A DNA stretch of 64,000 nt from an uncultured Psychroserpens sp. (GTDB taxonomy: Bacteria; Bacteroidota; Bacteroidia; Flavobacteriales; Flavobacteriaceae), in assembly GCF_947500255.1 (NCBI RefSeq), contig NZ_CANMRL010000003.1, positions 372,001-436,000 of the forward strand, given 5' to 3'. The stretch's first letter is position 1, and the number at the start of each line of letters is the position of its first letter. Below the pieces are notes generated by a model. It was not told the DNA's origin. It ran no database searches and saw only the letters and a program-made list of their open reading frames with translations. Position numbers and translations under genes: made by a program. Shown piece by piece: positions 35,116-44,541 of this stretch.

Positions 35116-37542
35116 ATGAAGATATCATATAACTGGTTAAAACAATTTTTAAAAACGGATTGGTCTGCAGAAAAAACTGGAGAATTACTTACTGATTTAG
35201 GATTAGAAATTGAAGGTATAGAAAGTTACCAATCTGTAAAAGGTGGCTTAGAAGGTATTGTTGTTGGTGAAGTACTGACTTGCGAACAGCATCCAAATGC
35301 AGATCGATTAAAATTAACAACGGTTGCGATTGGCACAGATGAGCCATTACAAATAGTTTGTGGAGCTCCTAATGTGACTGCTGGTCAAAAAGTACCAGTT
35401 GCAACAATTGGAACTACATTATACACTGAAACTGGTGAAGCCTGGAAAATCAAAAAAGGTAAGATAAGAGGAGAAGAAAGTCATGGTATGATTTGTGCTG
35501 AAGACGAATTAGGACTTGGCAAATCACATGATGGTATTATGGTTTTAGATCCAAAAATCAAAGTAGGAACTCCTGCTGCAGATATTTTTGGTGTTGAAAA
35601 CGATCATGTTTTTGAAATTGGTCTAACACCAAATAGAGCCGATGCAATGAGCCATTATGGAACAGCTCGAGATCTAAAAGCTGGCTTACTTCAAAAGGAT
35701 ATTAATACTGAATTAATTACACCATCTGTAAGCTCTTTTCATGTGGATAGTAGAACATTGAAGATTGACATCGATGTTGAAGATTACGAGTTGGCACCAC
35801 GTTACTGCGGACTAACAATTACAGGTCTAAAAGTTGAAGATTCACCAAACTGGTTACAAAATCGTTTAAAAGCTATTGGTTTAACACCAAAGAATAACAT
35901 AGTAGATATTACAAATTATGTCTTACATGAATTAGGACAACCACTACACGCTTTTGATGCTGCAAAAATCATTGGAAACAAAGTTATCGTAAAAACGCTT
36001 CCTGAAGGCACAAAGTTCACAACCTTAGACGAAGTAGAACGCGAGTTAAGTGCTGAAGATTTAATGATTTGTGATGCTGAAAAACCGATGTGCATTGCTG
36101 GTGTATTTGGAGGCGTGCACTCTGGAGTTTCAGAAGGTACTACAAGCATCTTTCTAGAAAGTGCTTACTTCAATCCTGTGAGTATTAGAAAAACCGCAAA
36201 ACGCCATGGTTTAAACACAGACGCATCTTTTAGATTTGAGAGAGGTATTGACCCTAATATCACAGATTATGCTCTAAAACGAGCTGCACTTATGATTGTA
36301 GATATTGCTGGTGGTGAAATCTCTAGTGATGCTTTGGATTTTTATCCGAAGAAAATTGAAGACTTTCAAGTTCGTTTGAGTTTTGACAATGCTAAGAAAT
36401 TGATTGGAGAAGAAATTCCGAGAGAAACAATTAAAAGTATATTGACATCTTTAGACATTAAAGTAAATAATGTTACTGAAGCTGGTCTTGGACTCACTGT
36501 TCCTGCTTACAGAAACGATGTGCAGCGCGAAGCAGATGTTATAGAAGAAATATTGCGTGTGTATGGTTATAACAATATAATGACCACGGAAAAATTAAAC
36601 GCTTCTATTTCTAATACGTCAAAATTTGAAGATTATAAACTTCAAAATGTTATTGGAAATCAATTGACAGCTCAAGGCTTTTTCGAAATATTGTCTAATT
36701 CGCTAACAACACCAAAATATGTTGAACTTAGTGCTCAATTAAAAGAAGAGCACAATGTAGAAATGCTAAATCCGTTGAGTAATGACCTTAGTGTTATGCG
36801 CCAAAGCTTACTGTTTTCTGGTTTGGAAGCCGTTAGCTATAATATCAACAGAAAACGGGATAATTTAAAATTGTATGAATTTGGCAAAACCTATCATAAC
36901 TATAAAGATGGTCGCGAAGAATATAAACACTTGTCCATTTTCTTAACTGGAAACAAAAGTGATTTGCGTTGGAATTCGCCAATACAAAAAAGTGATTTCT
37001 TTTATTTGAAAGGTATAGTAAATAGTACATTAGAGCGATTGGGCATTTCTAAATTCAAAGTCTCACCTATCAAGAATGATATGTTTAGTGAAGGCATTAG
37101 TTTGTCTTTAGGAAAAACCAAACTGGTTGAATTTGGTATCATCAGCAAAAAGATATTAAAGCATTTTGGTATTTCTCAAGAAGTTTTATTTGCCGATTTT
37201 AATTGGGATAATGTTATCAGTATGACCAAACATAATAACATTATGTTCAAAGCTATTCCAAAATATCCTGAAGTACGTCGTGATTTTGCATTATTATTAG
37301 ATGAGCATATTACCTTTGAAGAGATTGATAAAATAGCAATGCAAACCGAAAAGCAACTGCTTAAGGATGTTGATCTATTTGATGTATATCAAGGAAAGAA
37401 CCTTCCGAAAGGCAAGAAGAGTTATGCTGTAAGTTTTGTGATTCAAGATGAAAACAAAACGCTAACAGACAAGCAAATCGATAAAATAATGAATAAGCTA
37501 CAAGCAAATTTTGAAAAACAGCTTGGCGCAGAATTAAGATAA
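35116..37542 (+). CDS. pheT: Phenylalanyl-tRNA synthetase beta subunit
   Basis: An 808-residue protein, the usual full length. Domains run in order: N-terminal MKISYNWLKQFL, the tRNA-binding OB domain (about 40-150, VGEVLTCEQHPNADRLKLTTV), B3/B4 editing domain (about 215-390, APRYCGLTITGLKV), B5 (about 400-475), the catalytic-core-like domain (about 490-690, LSNDLSVMRQSLLFSGLEAV), and the C-terminal FDX-ACB domain (about 712-808, AIPKYPEVRRDFALLLD). It charges tRNA-Phe together with the alpha subunit, which is not in the window (pheS is elsewhere, as often in Bacteroidota). Confidence 0.97.
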   Translation: MKISYNWLKQFLKTDWSAEKTGELLTDLGLEIEGIESYQSVKGGLEGIVVGEVLTCEQHPNADRLKLTTVAIGTDEPLQIVCGAPNVTAGQKVPVATIGTTLYTETGEAWKIKKGKIRGEESHGMICAEDELGLGKSHDGIMVLDPKIKVGTPAADIFGVENDHVFEIGLTPNRADAMSHYGTARDLKAGLLQKDINTELITPSVSSFHVDSRTLKIDIDVEDYELAPRYCGLTITGLKVEDSPNWLQNRLKAIGLTPKNNIVDITNYVLHELGQPLHAFDAAKIIGNKVIVKTLPEGTKFTTLDEVERELSAEDLMICDAEKPMCIAGVFGGVHSGVSEGTTSIFLESAYFNPVSIRKTAKRHGLNTDASFRFERGIDPNITDYALKRAALMIVDIAGGEISSDALDFYPKKIEDFQVRLSFDNAKKLIGEEIPRETIKSILTSLDIKVNNVTEAGLGLTVPAYRNDVQREADVIEEILRVYGYNNIMTTEKLNASISNTSKFEDYKLQNVIGNQLTAQGFFEILSNSLTTPKYVELSAQLKEEHNVEMLNPLSNDLSVMRQSLLFSGLEAVSYNINRKRDNLKLYEFGKTYHNYKDGREEYKHLSIFLTGNKSDLRWNSPIQKSDFFYLKGIVNSTLERLGISKFKVSPIKNDMFSEGISLSLGKTKLVEFGIISKKILKHFGISQEVLFADFNWDNVISMTKHNNIMFKAIPKYPEVRRDFALLLDEHITFEEIDKIAMQTEKQLLKDVDLFDVYQGKNLPKGKKSYAVSFVIQDENKTLTDKQIDKIMNKLQANFEKQLGAELR

Positions 37543-37555
37543 TCTTAATTGCGAA

Positions 37556-38839
37556 TTATTCAATATTTTCTCCATGCTGAGAAAGATCTAACCCTCTAAG
37601 TTCTTGATCCTCTCTTACGCGCAATGGTAAGGCTAAATCAACAATTTTTAATAGTAATAGACTTCCAAAAAATGTAAATAGAGCTACAGCTATTAACGCA
37701 ATGAGATGATGCGTAAATGTTGTGTATTCTCCATAAATAAGACCAACGTCTTTTGCTAAAACACCAGTAAGAATCATACCTATTATACCTCCTACACCAT
37801 GACTTGGAAAAACCTCTAAAGTATCATCAATTTTAGATTTCTTATTTAATTGAATCGCTATATTACTCACCAAAGCAGCTATAAAACCAATAAAAATACT
37901 GTGACCAATAGTGACGAATCCTGCTGCTGGTGTGATCGCTACAAGTCCAACTATAGCTCCAATGCATGCGCCTAACGAGGACATTTTTCTATTATAAAAT
38001 CGTTCAAAAAACAACCAAGTAATCATACTTGTTGCTGATGCAATATTAGTATTGGCAAATGCAATCACCGCATCGGTATTTGCTCCTAAAGCCGATCCTG
38101 AATTAAATCCGAACCAACCAAACCACAATAAACCAGTGCCTAGAATTACAAACGGAATATTTGCAGGTTTTTCAATCTTTATTCTGCGTTTACCTAAATA
38201 AAGAGCTGCTGCTAAGGCTGCAAAGCCTGCGGACATATGAACGACAGTTCCTCCTGCAAAATCAAGTACATCCCAATTTCTCAATAAACCATCGGGATGC
38301 CATGTCATATGAGCCAATGGTGAATAAATAAAAATCGAAAACAAAACCATGAATAAAATATAACTCCTAAAACGTATCCGTTCTGCAAAGCTACCCGTAA
38401 TCAAAGCTGGTGTGATGATTGCAAATTTCAATTGAAATAACGCAAACAGTAAAAAAGGAATTGATCCAGCAAAATTAGGATTTGGAGACACCGAAACATC
38501 ATTAAAACAAAAGAAGGTCATAGGATTTCCTATAATACCATAAAAGCTATCACCAAAAGCCAAACTAAAACCCACTATAACCCATAAAATGCTTATCACA
38601 CCTAGAGCAACAAAACTTTGGAGCATGGTAGAAATGACGCTCTTTTTGTTAACCATACCACCGTAAAAAAACGCCAGCCCAGGTGTCATTAAAAACACTA
38701 AAGCAGAAGCAACAATCATCCAAGCTGTATCGCCCGAATCAATATTAGCTTCATTTTCCAAAATTTGATACTCTGTACCACATAGCAAAGCCAAAATGAC
38801 TAGCACTGTTAACACGATGAAATTTAACTTTTTACCCAT
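37556..38839 (-). CDS. amt: Ammonium transporter
   Basis: A 427-residue Amt/MEP/Rh protein with about 11-12 membrane segments. Signature motifs include ALVFLMTPGLAFFYGGMVNKKSV near the N-terminus, DFAGGTVVHMSAGFAALAAAL mid-protein (the conserved pore His region) and a second conserved His in FPSHGVGGIIGMILTG. It moves ammonium into the cell as a trimer. The gene is monocistronic; no adjacent P-II (glnB/glnK) gene is present, although many amt genes are coupled to one. The start was placed at the ATG preceding GKKLNFIVLTVL. Confidence 0.95.
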   Translation of the reverse strand: MGKKLNFIVLTVLVILALLCGTEYQILENEANIDSGDTAWMIVASALVFLMTPGLAFFYGGMVNKKSVISTMLQSFVALGVISILWVIVGFSLAFGDSFYGIIGNPMTFFCFNDVSVSPNPNFAGSIPFLLFALFQLKFAIITPALITGSFAERIRFRSYILFMVLFSIFIYSPLAHMTWHPDGLLRNWDVLDFAGGTVVHMSAGFAALAAALYLGKRRIKIEKPANIPFVILGTGLLWFGWFGFNSGSALGANTDAVIAFANTNIASATSMITWLFFERFYNRKMSSLGACIGAIVGLVAITPAAGFVTIGHSIFIGFIAALVSNIAIQLNKKSKIDDTLEVFPSHGVGGIIGMILTGVLAKDVGLIYGEYTTFTHHLIALIAVALFTFFGSLLLLKIVDLALPLRVREDQELRGLDLSQHGENIE

Positions 38840-39028
38840 AATTTTAGTTTTGATATTCAAATGTAGAAAACGTGTTCAGAAAATAATCTAATAAACTACT
38901 GATAGCAGGAAGATTTATGATTTTGACAAAAATGTCTATTGATTTTTATCAGTATGATAATTTATATTATAAAAATCATTCATTAGATTTGTGAAACAAT
39001 ATGAATATTCTCTCAAAACACTAATAAT

Positions 39029-39883
39029 TTGAAAATTCGATTTTTAATTCTATTTACTGCGTTTTTTTCTCTTTGCAGTAATATATCATCTGCACAACCT
39101 TTTGACAGCACACATCATCAAGATTCTTTATCAATTTGGCAATTAGCAAAGTATGATTTTAAATACACCTACAAAAGTGTAGGTCATTCATTAACACGAC
39201 CACTCCATTGGAAAGGTAAAGACTTTGCTAAATTAGGAATTCTTGTTGCTGGAACTGCGACACTAACACTTGCCGATAGACCAATGCGTGATTTCTTTCA
39301 AAATCAAAAAGAAGACTTTCCAAAAGTTGTTAGAGATTTTGGCTGGTATTTTGGGAGTCCGCAAAATTACTTTATGGCGAATGCTGGTTTATATGGTTTC
39401 GGATTATTAACCAAAAACGAGAAAATTAGAAAAACTAGTGTATTAATTATTTCATCGTCTATAACTACTGGATTAATTCAAACCATTAGTAAAAATGCAT
39501 TTGGTAGAGCCAGGCCAAGTTCTGGTTCGGGCCACCTCACTTTTAAACCTTATGCAAATGATGCTGAGTTTCGTTCATTTCCATCTGGTCATACCATTTT
39601 ATCTGTTACAATGGCACATTCTATCGCCAAGCAATTTGATAATACTTGGGTGAAAATTGGGATTTATACAGTTGGATCAATTCCGCCAATATCTCGAATG
39701 ATTGATAATTCACATTGGATTACCGATATTGCTATGAGTGCTGCTATTAGTGTTATTGTGGTAGATTGCATTGATAACTTTCTATTTAAAGAAGATGCCT
39801 ATGAGTATCCTAAGAAGAAAAAACAAATTTCTTGGAACTTGAGTTTTAGTCCAAACAAAATTGGAATTATTGGCACATTTTAG
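39029..39883 (+). CDS. Exported PAP2-family phosphatase
   Basis: A 284-residue protein beginning at TTG (no in-frame ATG is available), with a signal peptide (LILFTAFFSLCSNISSAQ). The PAP2 signature is complete: K-x6-RP in KNAFGRARPSSG, FRSFPSGHT (PSGH), and ISRMIDNSHWITD (SR-x5-H-x3-D). Several hydrophobic segments place it in the membrane. The family dephosphorylates lipid phosphates such as phosphatidate or undecaprenyl diphosphate on the outer face of the inner membrane. The exact substrate is unknown. A thiol peroxidase gene follows 112 bp downstream. Confidence 0.88.
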   Translation: MKIRFLILFTAFFSLCSNISSAQPFDSTHHQDSLSIWQLAKYDFKYTYKSVGHSLTRPLHWKGKDFAKLGILVAGTATLTLADRPMRDFFQNQKEDFPKVVRDFGWYFGSPQNYFMANAGLYGFGLLTKNEKIRKTSVLIISSSITTGLIQTISKNAFGRARPSSGSGHLTFKPYANDAEFRSFPSGHTILSVTMAHSIAKQFDNTWVKIGIYTVGSIPPISRMIDNSHWITDIAMSAAISVIVVDCIDNFLFKEDAYEYPKKKKQISWNLSFSPNKIGIIGTF

Positions 39884-39995
39884 ACTGTTCAACACGATAT
39901 AGTTTATCTGTTAAACTATTGCAAAATATTATTCAGACCTTGCAACTAAGATTGAAATAATCCTTAATTTTAACATTCATTAAAAAACAAAAAAA

Positions 39996-40496
39996 ATGGC
40001 TACAGTTACATTAGGTGGAGATACAGTACATACATCGGGAACATTACCAAACGTTGGATCAAAAGCTCCTGATTTCAAATTAACGGCAACCGATCTATCT
40101 TCCAAATCTTTAAATGATTATGCTGGGCATAAATTGGTATTGAATGTTTTTCCTAGTGTTGATACTGGAACTTGTGCACAATCTATAAGAGAGTTCAATA
40201 AAGAAGCGAGTAATTTAGATAATACAAAAGTACTATGTATCTCTAAAGACCTTCCTTTTGCTATGGCACGTTTTTGTGGTGCTGAAGGCTTAGATAATGT
40301 TGTGAGTTTATCAGACTTTAGAACGGGTGACTTTGGAAAATCTTACGGGCTAGACTTTACGGATGGTGCTTTTGAAGCGCTTTTATCCAGATGCGTTATT
40401 GTAGTTGATTCGCAAGGTACTGTAACTTATACAGAGCAAGTTCCAGAGATTGCTGACGAACCTAATTACAAAGCGGCTTTAGAAGCTTTGAAATAA
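39996..40496 (+). CDS. tpx: Thiol peroxidase (Tpx-type peroxiredoxin)
   Basis: A 166-residue cytoplasmic protein matching Tpx over its length. The peroxidatic cysteine is C60 in FPSVDTGTCAQSIREFN, and the resolving cysteine C94 is in ARFCGAEGLDN, both at the family positions. It reduces hydrogen peroxide and alkyl peroxides with thioredoxin. The last base of its stop codon is the first base of the dgkA start, so the two genes are translationally coupled. Confidence 0.96.
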   Translation: MATVTLGGDTVHTSGTLPNVGSKAPDFKLTATDLSSKSLNDYAGHKLVLNVFPSVDTGTCAQSIREFNKEASNLDNTKVLCISKDLPFAMARFCGAEGLDNVVSLSDFRTGDFGKSYGLDFTDGAFEALLSRCVIVVDSQGTVTYTEQVPEIADEPNYKAALEALK

Positions 40497-40864
40497 TGTC
40501 AAATAAAGAATCTTTTTTAATTAACAGACTTAAAAGTATTGGTTATGCTTTTAAAGGTGCTGTTTATCTAATCAAAACAGAGTCAAGTATAAAAATTCAA
40601 GTGTTCTGTGCCATAGCAGTAACTATTGCAGGATTCTACTTTGATATTTCTAGAACGGAATGGCTCTTTCAAATTGCATTTATCGGTTTAGTGATGAGCC
40701 TTGAAGGCATGAATACCGCTATTGAATATATCTCAGATTTTATTCACCCAGATAGACATGAAACTATTGGTAAAATAAAAGATATTGCAGCTGGAGCTGT
40801 ATTTATTGCTGCTATTTCTGCTGCTGTAGCTGCCTTAGTTATTTATCTTCCTAAGATCTTCTAA
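40496..40864 (+). CDS. dgkA: Diacylglycerol kinase / undecaprenol kinase
   Basis: A 122-residue small integral membrane kinase with three predicted membrane segments. The family signature is visible: FKGAVYLIKTESSIKIQ, EGMNTAIEYISDFIHPDRHE (catalytic Glu-x3-Asn region) and KIKDIAAGAVFIAAISAA. In Gram-positive and Bacteroidota members of this group the substrate is often undecaprenol rather than diacylglycerol, so the name is provisional. Overlaps tpx by 1 bp. Confidence 0.92.
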   Translation: MSNKESFLINRLKSIGYAFKGAVYLIKTESSIKIQVFCAIAVTIAGFYFDISRTEWLFQIAFIGLVMSLEGMNTAIEYISDFIHPDRHETIGKIKDIAAGAVFIAAISAAVAALVIYLPKIF

Positions 40865-40865
40865 A

Positions 40866-41327
40866 TTAATTAATAGTAACTATACTCACATTTATAATAT
40901 CGTTGGCATCTAACTTTGGCACTAATGCATGATAGGTTAAATTGGGAGCCTCTGTTGTTGCATTCTTCACAAATGTAACGGTGAGACTAAACTGACCGTT
41001 ATCGCAATTTTTTACAAGACCATCATAATCAATGCTATCAATACCACTTGTAAGTGCTTTTTTACCTATGAGGAGATCATAGGCAACAAAATCAATTTGA
41101 GGCATACAACTTCCGGTCACTAAATTATCAAATACAAATTGGGATCTAATGATAATAAACTCTTCTGTAAGGTCTATATCCATTTGATAAGGTGTATTGA
41201 TACAAGAATACTCGGCTTCAAGACTCGTAATCTCCAGAATTACAGGAGAACACTCATCATCACTTGAGCAAGAACTAACCAGAACAAACGAAAAAACGAT
41301 AATAAAACTCAGTATAAACTTTCTCAT
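40866..41327 (-). CDS. Small lipoprotein of unknown function
   Basis: A 153-residue protein with a lipoprotein signal (FILSFIIVFSFVLVSSC, Cys 20) followed by an acidic spacer SSDDE, typical of surface-exposed flavobacterial lipoproteins. The mature part is beta-rich with three further cysteines (YSCINTPY, GSCMPQIDF, KNCDNGQFSL). No family recognised. It converges on dgkA with 1 bp between the stops and diverges from ftsK. Confidence 0.7.
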   Translation of the reverse strand: MRKFILSFIIVFSFVLVSSCSSDDECSPVILEITSLEAEYSCINTPYQMDIDLTEEFIIIRSQFVFDNLVTGSCMPQIDFVAYDLLIGKKALTSGIDSIDYDGLVKNCDNGQFSLTVTFVKNATTEAPNLTYHALVPKLDANDIINVSIVTIN

Positions 41328-41445
41328 AATTTAATAGTTATATCTATAAGATGCGAGGTTTCAAAAAAGGTTGCGTCAAATTTAAAACATCTCTCTAGGT
41401 TTAACGTTAGTAATTTGTATTTTTGTTTTAACTAATAACCCTTCA

Positions 41446-43851
41446 ATGGCGAAGAAAAAAACCAAGACTAAAAGCAAAGCTAAAACCAAACCTAAATTTA
41501 AAAAACCAAGTTTAAAGCTATCAAGTCAGCAAAAATTGATTTTTGGTAGTTTATTGATTATTCTTGGTGTTTTAATGTTTATAGCGTTTTTATCTTTTTT
41601 CTTTACTGGAAAAGCAGACCAAAGCACGCTTACTGAAATTGCTTCTAGAAATGTTGAAGCCTCTAACTGGCTTAATAAATTAGGAGCTTGGGTTAGTGAT
41701 TTATTCATTAATAAAGGATTTGGGATCGCTTCATTCATTTTTTCTGGATTGATCTTTTTATCTGGTATTTATATCACATTAGATATTAACAAGGCACGTC
41801 TGAGACGTCATTGGGTTTGGGGAACACTCATCGTGGTGTGGCTATCTATATTTTTTGGTTTTTTCTCTCATAAATACGATACCCTTGGAGGTACAGTAGG
41901 CTTTGAAATGAATTCTTTTTTTCAAGATTACATTGGGAAAATTGGAACTGCTCTACTACTGGTTTTTGTGCTTATCTCCTATTTAGCAATTCGTTTTGGT
42001 ATTAATGGTGAGTCGTTTGTAAATTTATTCAAACGTGCAAAAAGCGATATCGAAAAAGAATTAAACACAACTGATAATGAGCAAACGTTCGCTGTAGATA
42101 ATGATTTATCTGCTGAAGCTGAAGATATCAAATCTGCTTTTGAACTTACAGTTGAAGATACTAAACCTTCCAAAGACAAAACTACAAAGCCTGAGCCTGA
42201 GCTAAGAAAAGAACTCGAACCTCAATTAAAGACTGAAGCTAAAGTAGAAGATAAGAAAGACACCGAATTAGATATACAAATTGAAACGGTAGAAGAAGAA
42301 GTTTCTGAAACCGATAATCTTTCTGATAAGCTTGTTGAAGATTTTGGTCAGTTTGATCCTACATTAGAATTGAGCAAATTTCAGTTTCCTCCATTAGATC
42401 TTTTGAAGAAATATGATACTGAAGGCATTACCATAAATCAAGAGGAACTTGAGGAAAACAAAAACCGAATCGTAGAAACACTCAATAACTATAAAATTGG
42501 TATTGCGAGTATTAAAGCGACTATCGGTCCGACGGTTACCTTATATGAAATTGTTCCAGAGGCAGGCGTTAGAATTTCAAAAATTAAAAACCTAGAAGAC
42601 GATATAGCCTTATCCCTTTCTGCACTCGGAATACGTATCATTGCTCCTATTCCAGGAAAAGGTACTATTGGTATTGAAGTACCAAATAAAAATGCAACCA
42701 TTGTTTCTATGCGCTCTGTTATTGCGTCTCAGAAATTTCAAAAATCTGAAATGGAGCTACCAATTGCCTTCGGTAAAACCATTAGTAACGAAACATTTGT
42801 GGTCGATTTGGCCAAAATGCCTCACATGTTAATGGCTGGAGCCACAGGTCAAGGTAAATCTGTTGGATTAAATGCCGTATTGACCTCACTATTGTACAAA
42901 AAGCATCCTGCTGAAGTTAAGTTCGTTTTGGTTGATCCTAAAAAAGTTGAATTAACACTATTCAATAAGATTGAACGCCATTATTTAGCAAAACTACCAG
43001 ATAGTGAAGATGCTATTATTACAGATAACACGAAAGTAATCAACACATTAAATTCGCTTTGTATTGAGATGGATAACCGTTACGAGATGCTCAAAAATGC
43101 CATGTGTCGTAACATTAAAGAATACAATACCAAGTTTAAAGCACGAAAACTAAATCCTAATGATGGTCATCAATTTCTACCTTACATCGTATTGGTTGTT
43201 GATGAATTTGCAGATTTAATTATGACCGCTGGAAAAGAAGTCGAAACACCTATTGCTCGTTTAGCGCAACTGGCTCGTGCCATAGGGATTCACTTAATTA
43301 TTGCTACACAACGTCCATCGGTAAATGTAATCACTGGTATTATTAAAGCCAATTTCCCTGCACGTATTGCCTTTAGAGTGACTTCTAAAATAGATTCACG
43401 TACAATTTTGGATGGTTCTGGAGCAGATCAATTAATTGGTCGTGGTGATATGTTATATACCCAAGGAAATGATATAACACGTATCCAATGTGCATTTGTT
43501 GACACGCCTGAAGTAGAAAGAATCACTGAATTTATTGGCGGACAAAAAGCATATCCAGAAGCACATTTGCTTCCAGAATATGTTGGTGAAGAAAGTGGCA
43601 CAAGTCTTGATAATAATATTGAGGATAGAGATAAACTATTTAGAGAAGCTGCTGAAATCATTGTGACAGCACAACAAGGTTCAGCATCTTTACTACAACG
43701 GAAACTAAAATTAGGTTACAATAGAGCCGGACGCCTCATAGACCAATTAGAAGCTGCAGGAATTGTTGGTGGTTTTGAAGGTAGTAAAGCACGACAGGTT
43801 TTAGTTCCTGATTTAGTAGCTCTAGATGAATTATTAACAAACGAAACATAA
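41446..43851 (+). CDS. ftsK: DNA translocase FtsK/SpoIIIE
   Basis: An 801-residue protein. Four N-terminal membrane segments (about 27-50, 86-108, 120-140, 165-185) follow a very basic N-tail. An acidic linker (about 195-300) leads to the translocase motor (about 330-730) with Walker A GATGQGKSVG (about 465-474) and Walker B IVLVVDEFADLI (about 580-591). The C-terminal winged-helix gamma domain (about 735-800) is RKLKLGYNRAGRLIDQLEAAG. It pumps chromosome termini across the division septum. The linker is short compared with E. coli FtsK, as in SpoIIIE. lolA follows 33 bp downstream. Confidence 0.97.
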   Translation: MAKKKTKTKSKAKTKPKFKKPSLKLSSQQKLIFGSLLIILGVLMFIAFLSFFFTGKADQSTLTEIASRNVEASNWLNKLGAWVSDLFINKGFGIASFIFSGLIFLSGIYITLDINKARLRRHWVWGTLIVVWLSIFFGFFSHKYDTLGGTVGFEMNSFFQDYIGKIGTALLLVFVLISYLAIRFGINGESFVNLFKRAKSDIEKELNTTDNEQTFAVDNDLSAEAEDIKSAFELTVEDTKPSKDKTTKPEPELRKELEPQLKTEAKVEDKKDTELDIQIETVEEEVSETDNLSDKLVEDFGQFDPTLELSKFQFPPLDLLKKYDTEGITINQEELEENKNRIVETLNNYKIGIASIKATIGPTVTLYEIVPEAGVRISKIKNLEDDIALSLSALGIRIIAPIPGKGTIGIEVPNKNATIVSMRSVIASQKFQKSEMELPIAFGKTISNETFVVDLAKMPHMLMAGATGQGKSVGLNAVLTSLLYKKHPAEVKFVLVDPKKVELTLFNKIERHYLAKLPDSEDAIITDNTKVINTLNSLCIEMDNRYEMLKNAMCRNIKEYNTKFKARKLNPNDGHQFLPYIVLVVDEFADLIMTAGKEVETPIARLAQLARAIGIHLIIATQRPSVNVITGIIKANFPARIAFRVTSKIDSRTILDGSGADQLIGRGDMLYTQGNDITRIQCAFVDTPEVERITEFIGGQKAYPEAHLLPEYVGEESGTSLDNNIEDRDKLFREAAEIIVTAQQGSASLLQRKLKLGYNRAGRLIDQLEAAGIVGGFEGSKARQVLVPDLVALDELLTNET

Positions 43852-43884
43852 AAAGATTTAGCGAAAGCAAAAATACATTAGACC

Positions 43885-44526
43885 ATGAAACAGATACTTG
43901 TAGTACTAGCATTATTAATTGGAGGTTTTGGATTTTCTCAAGATTCAAAAAAAGCAGAAACCTTACTCAATGAAGTATATGAGACGGTAAATACTTATAA
44001 TAACATCTCAATAGATTTCAAATATGTTTTAGAAAATTCAAGTGAAAACATAAAACAAGAGACACGAGGTGACGTTGTTATGGAAGGTGATAAATATTTA
44101 CTTAATATTCTAGGTATCACGAGGTTATTTGATGGCAAAAAACTTTATACCATTAGTCCAGAAGATGAAGAGGTGACTATTTCTTCGGATAATTCTGAGG
44201 ATGAGAATACGATTACGCCTAGTATGATGTTGTCCTTTTATAAAGATGGCTACACTTATGCTATGGATATTATTCAAGATGTTAGAGGAAGAAAAATTCA
44301 GTTTGTAAAGCTTTATCCTATAGATACAAATTCTGAGATTAAAGAAGTATTCCTTGGTATTGATGCTAAAACGAAGCACATATACAGACTTATTGAAGTT
44401 GGTAAAAACGGTACAAAAACAACCTTAACTGTTAATTCTTTTAAAACGAACGAACCGATTTCAAAAACCTTATTTACTTTTGACGAAAGTAAGTACAAAG
44501 ATTATTATATCAATAAGCTAGATTAG
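43885..44526 (+). CDS. lolA: Outer-membrane lipoprotein carrier LolA
   Basis: A 213-residue protein with a signal peptide (ILVVLALLIGGFGFSQ). The mature fold is an open beta barrel with LolA-type segments (SIDFKYVLENSSENIKQETRG, GVVMEGDKYLLNI-like, LFDGKKLYTISPEDEEV). LolA escorts lipoproteins through the periplasm to the outer membrane; the window encodes many lipoprotein clients. It sits between ftsK and the LptF/LptG permease, a conserved order in Flavobacteriaceae, and is probably cotranscribed with both. Confidence 0.9.
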   Translation: MKQILVVLALLIGGFGFSQDSKKAETLLNEVYETVNTYNNISIDFKYVLENSSENIKQETRGDVVMEGDKYLLNILGITRLFDGKKLYTISPEDEEVTISSDNSEDENTITPSMMLSFYKDGYTYAMDIIQDVRGRKIQFVKLYPIDTNSEIKEVFLGIDAKTKHIYRLIEVGKNGTKTTLTVNSFKTNEPISKTLFTFDESKYKDYYINKLD

Positions 44527-44541
44527 GTTAACCACCATTTT

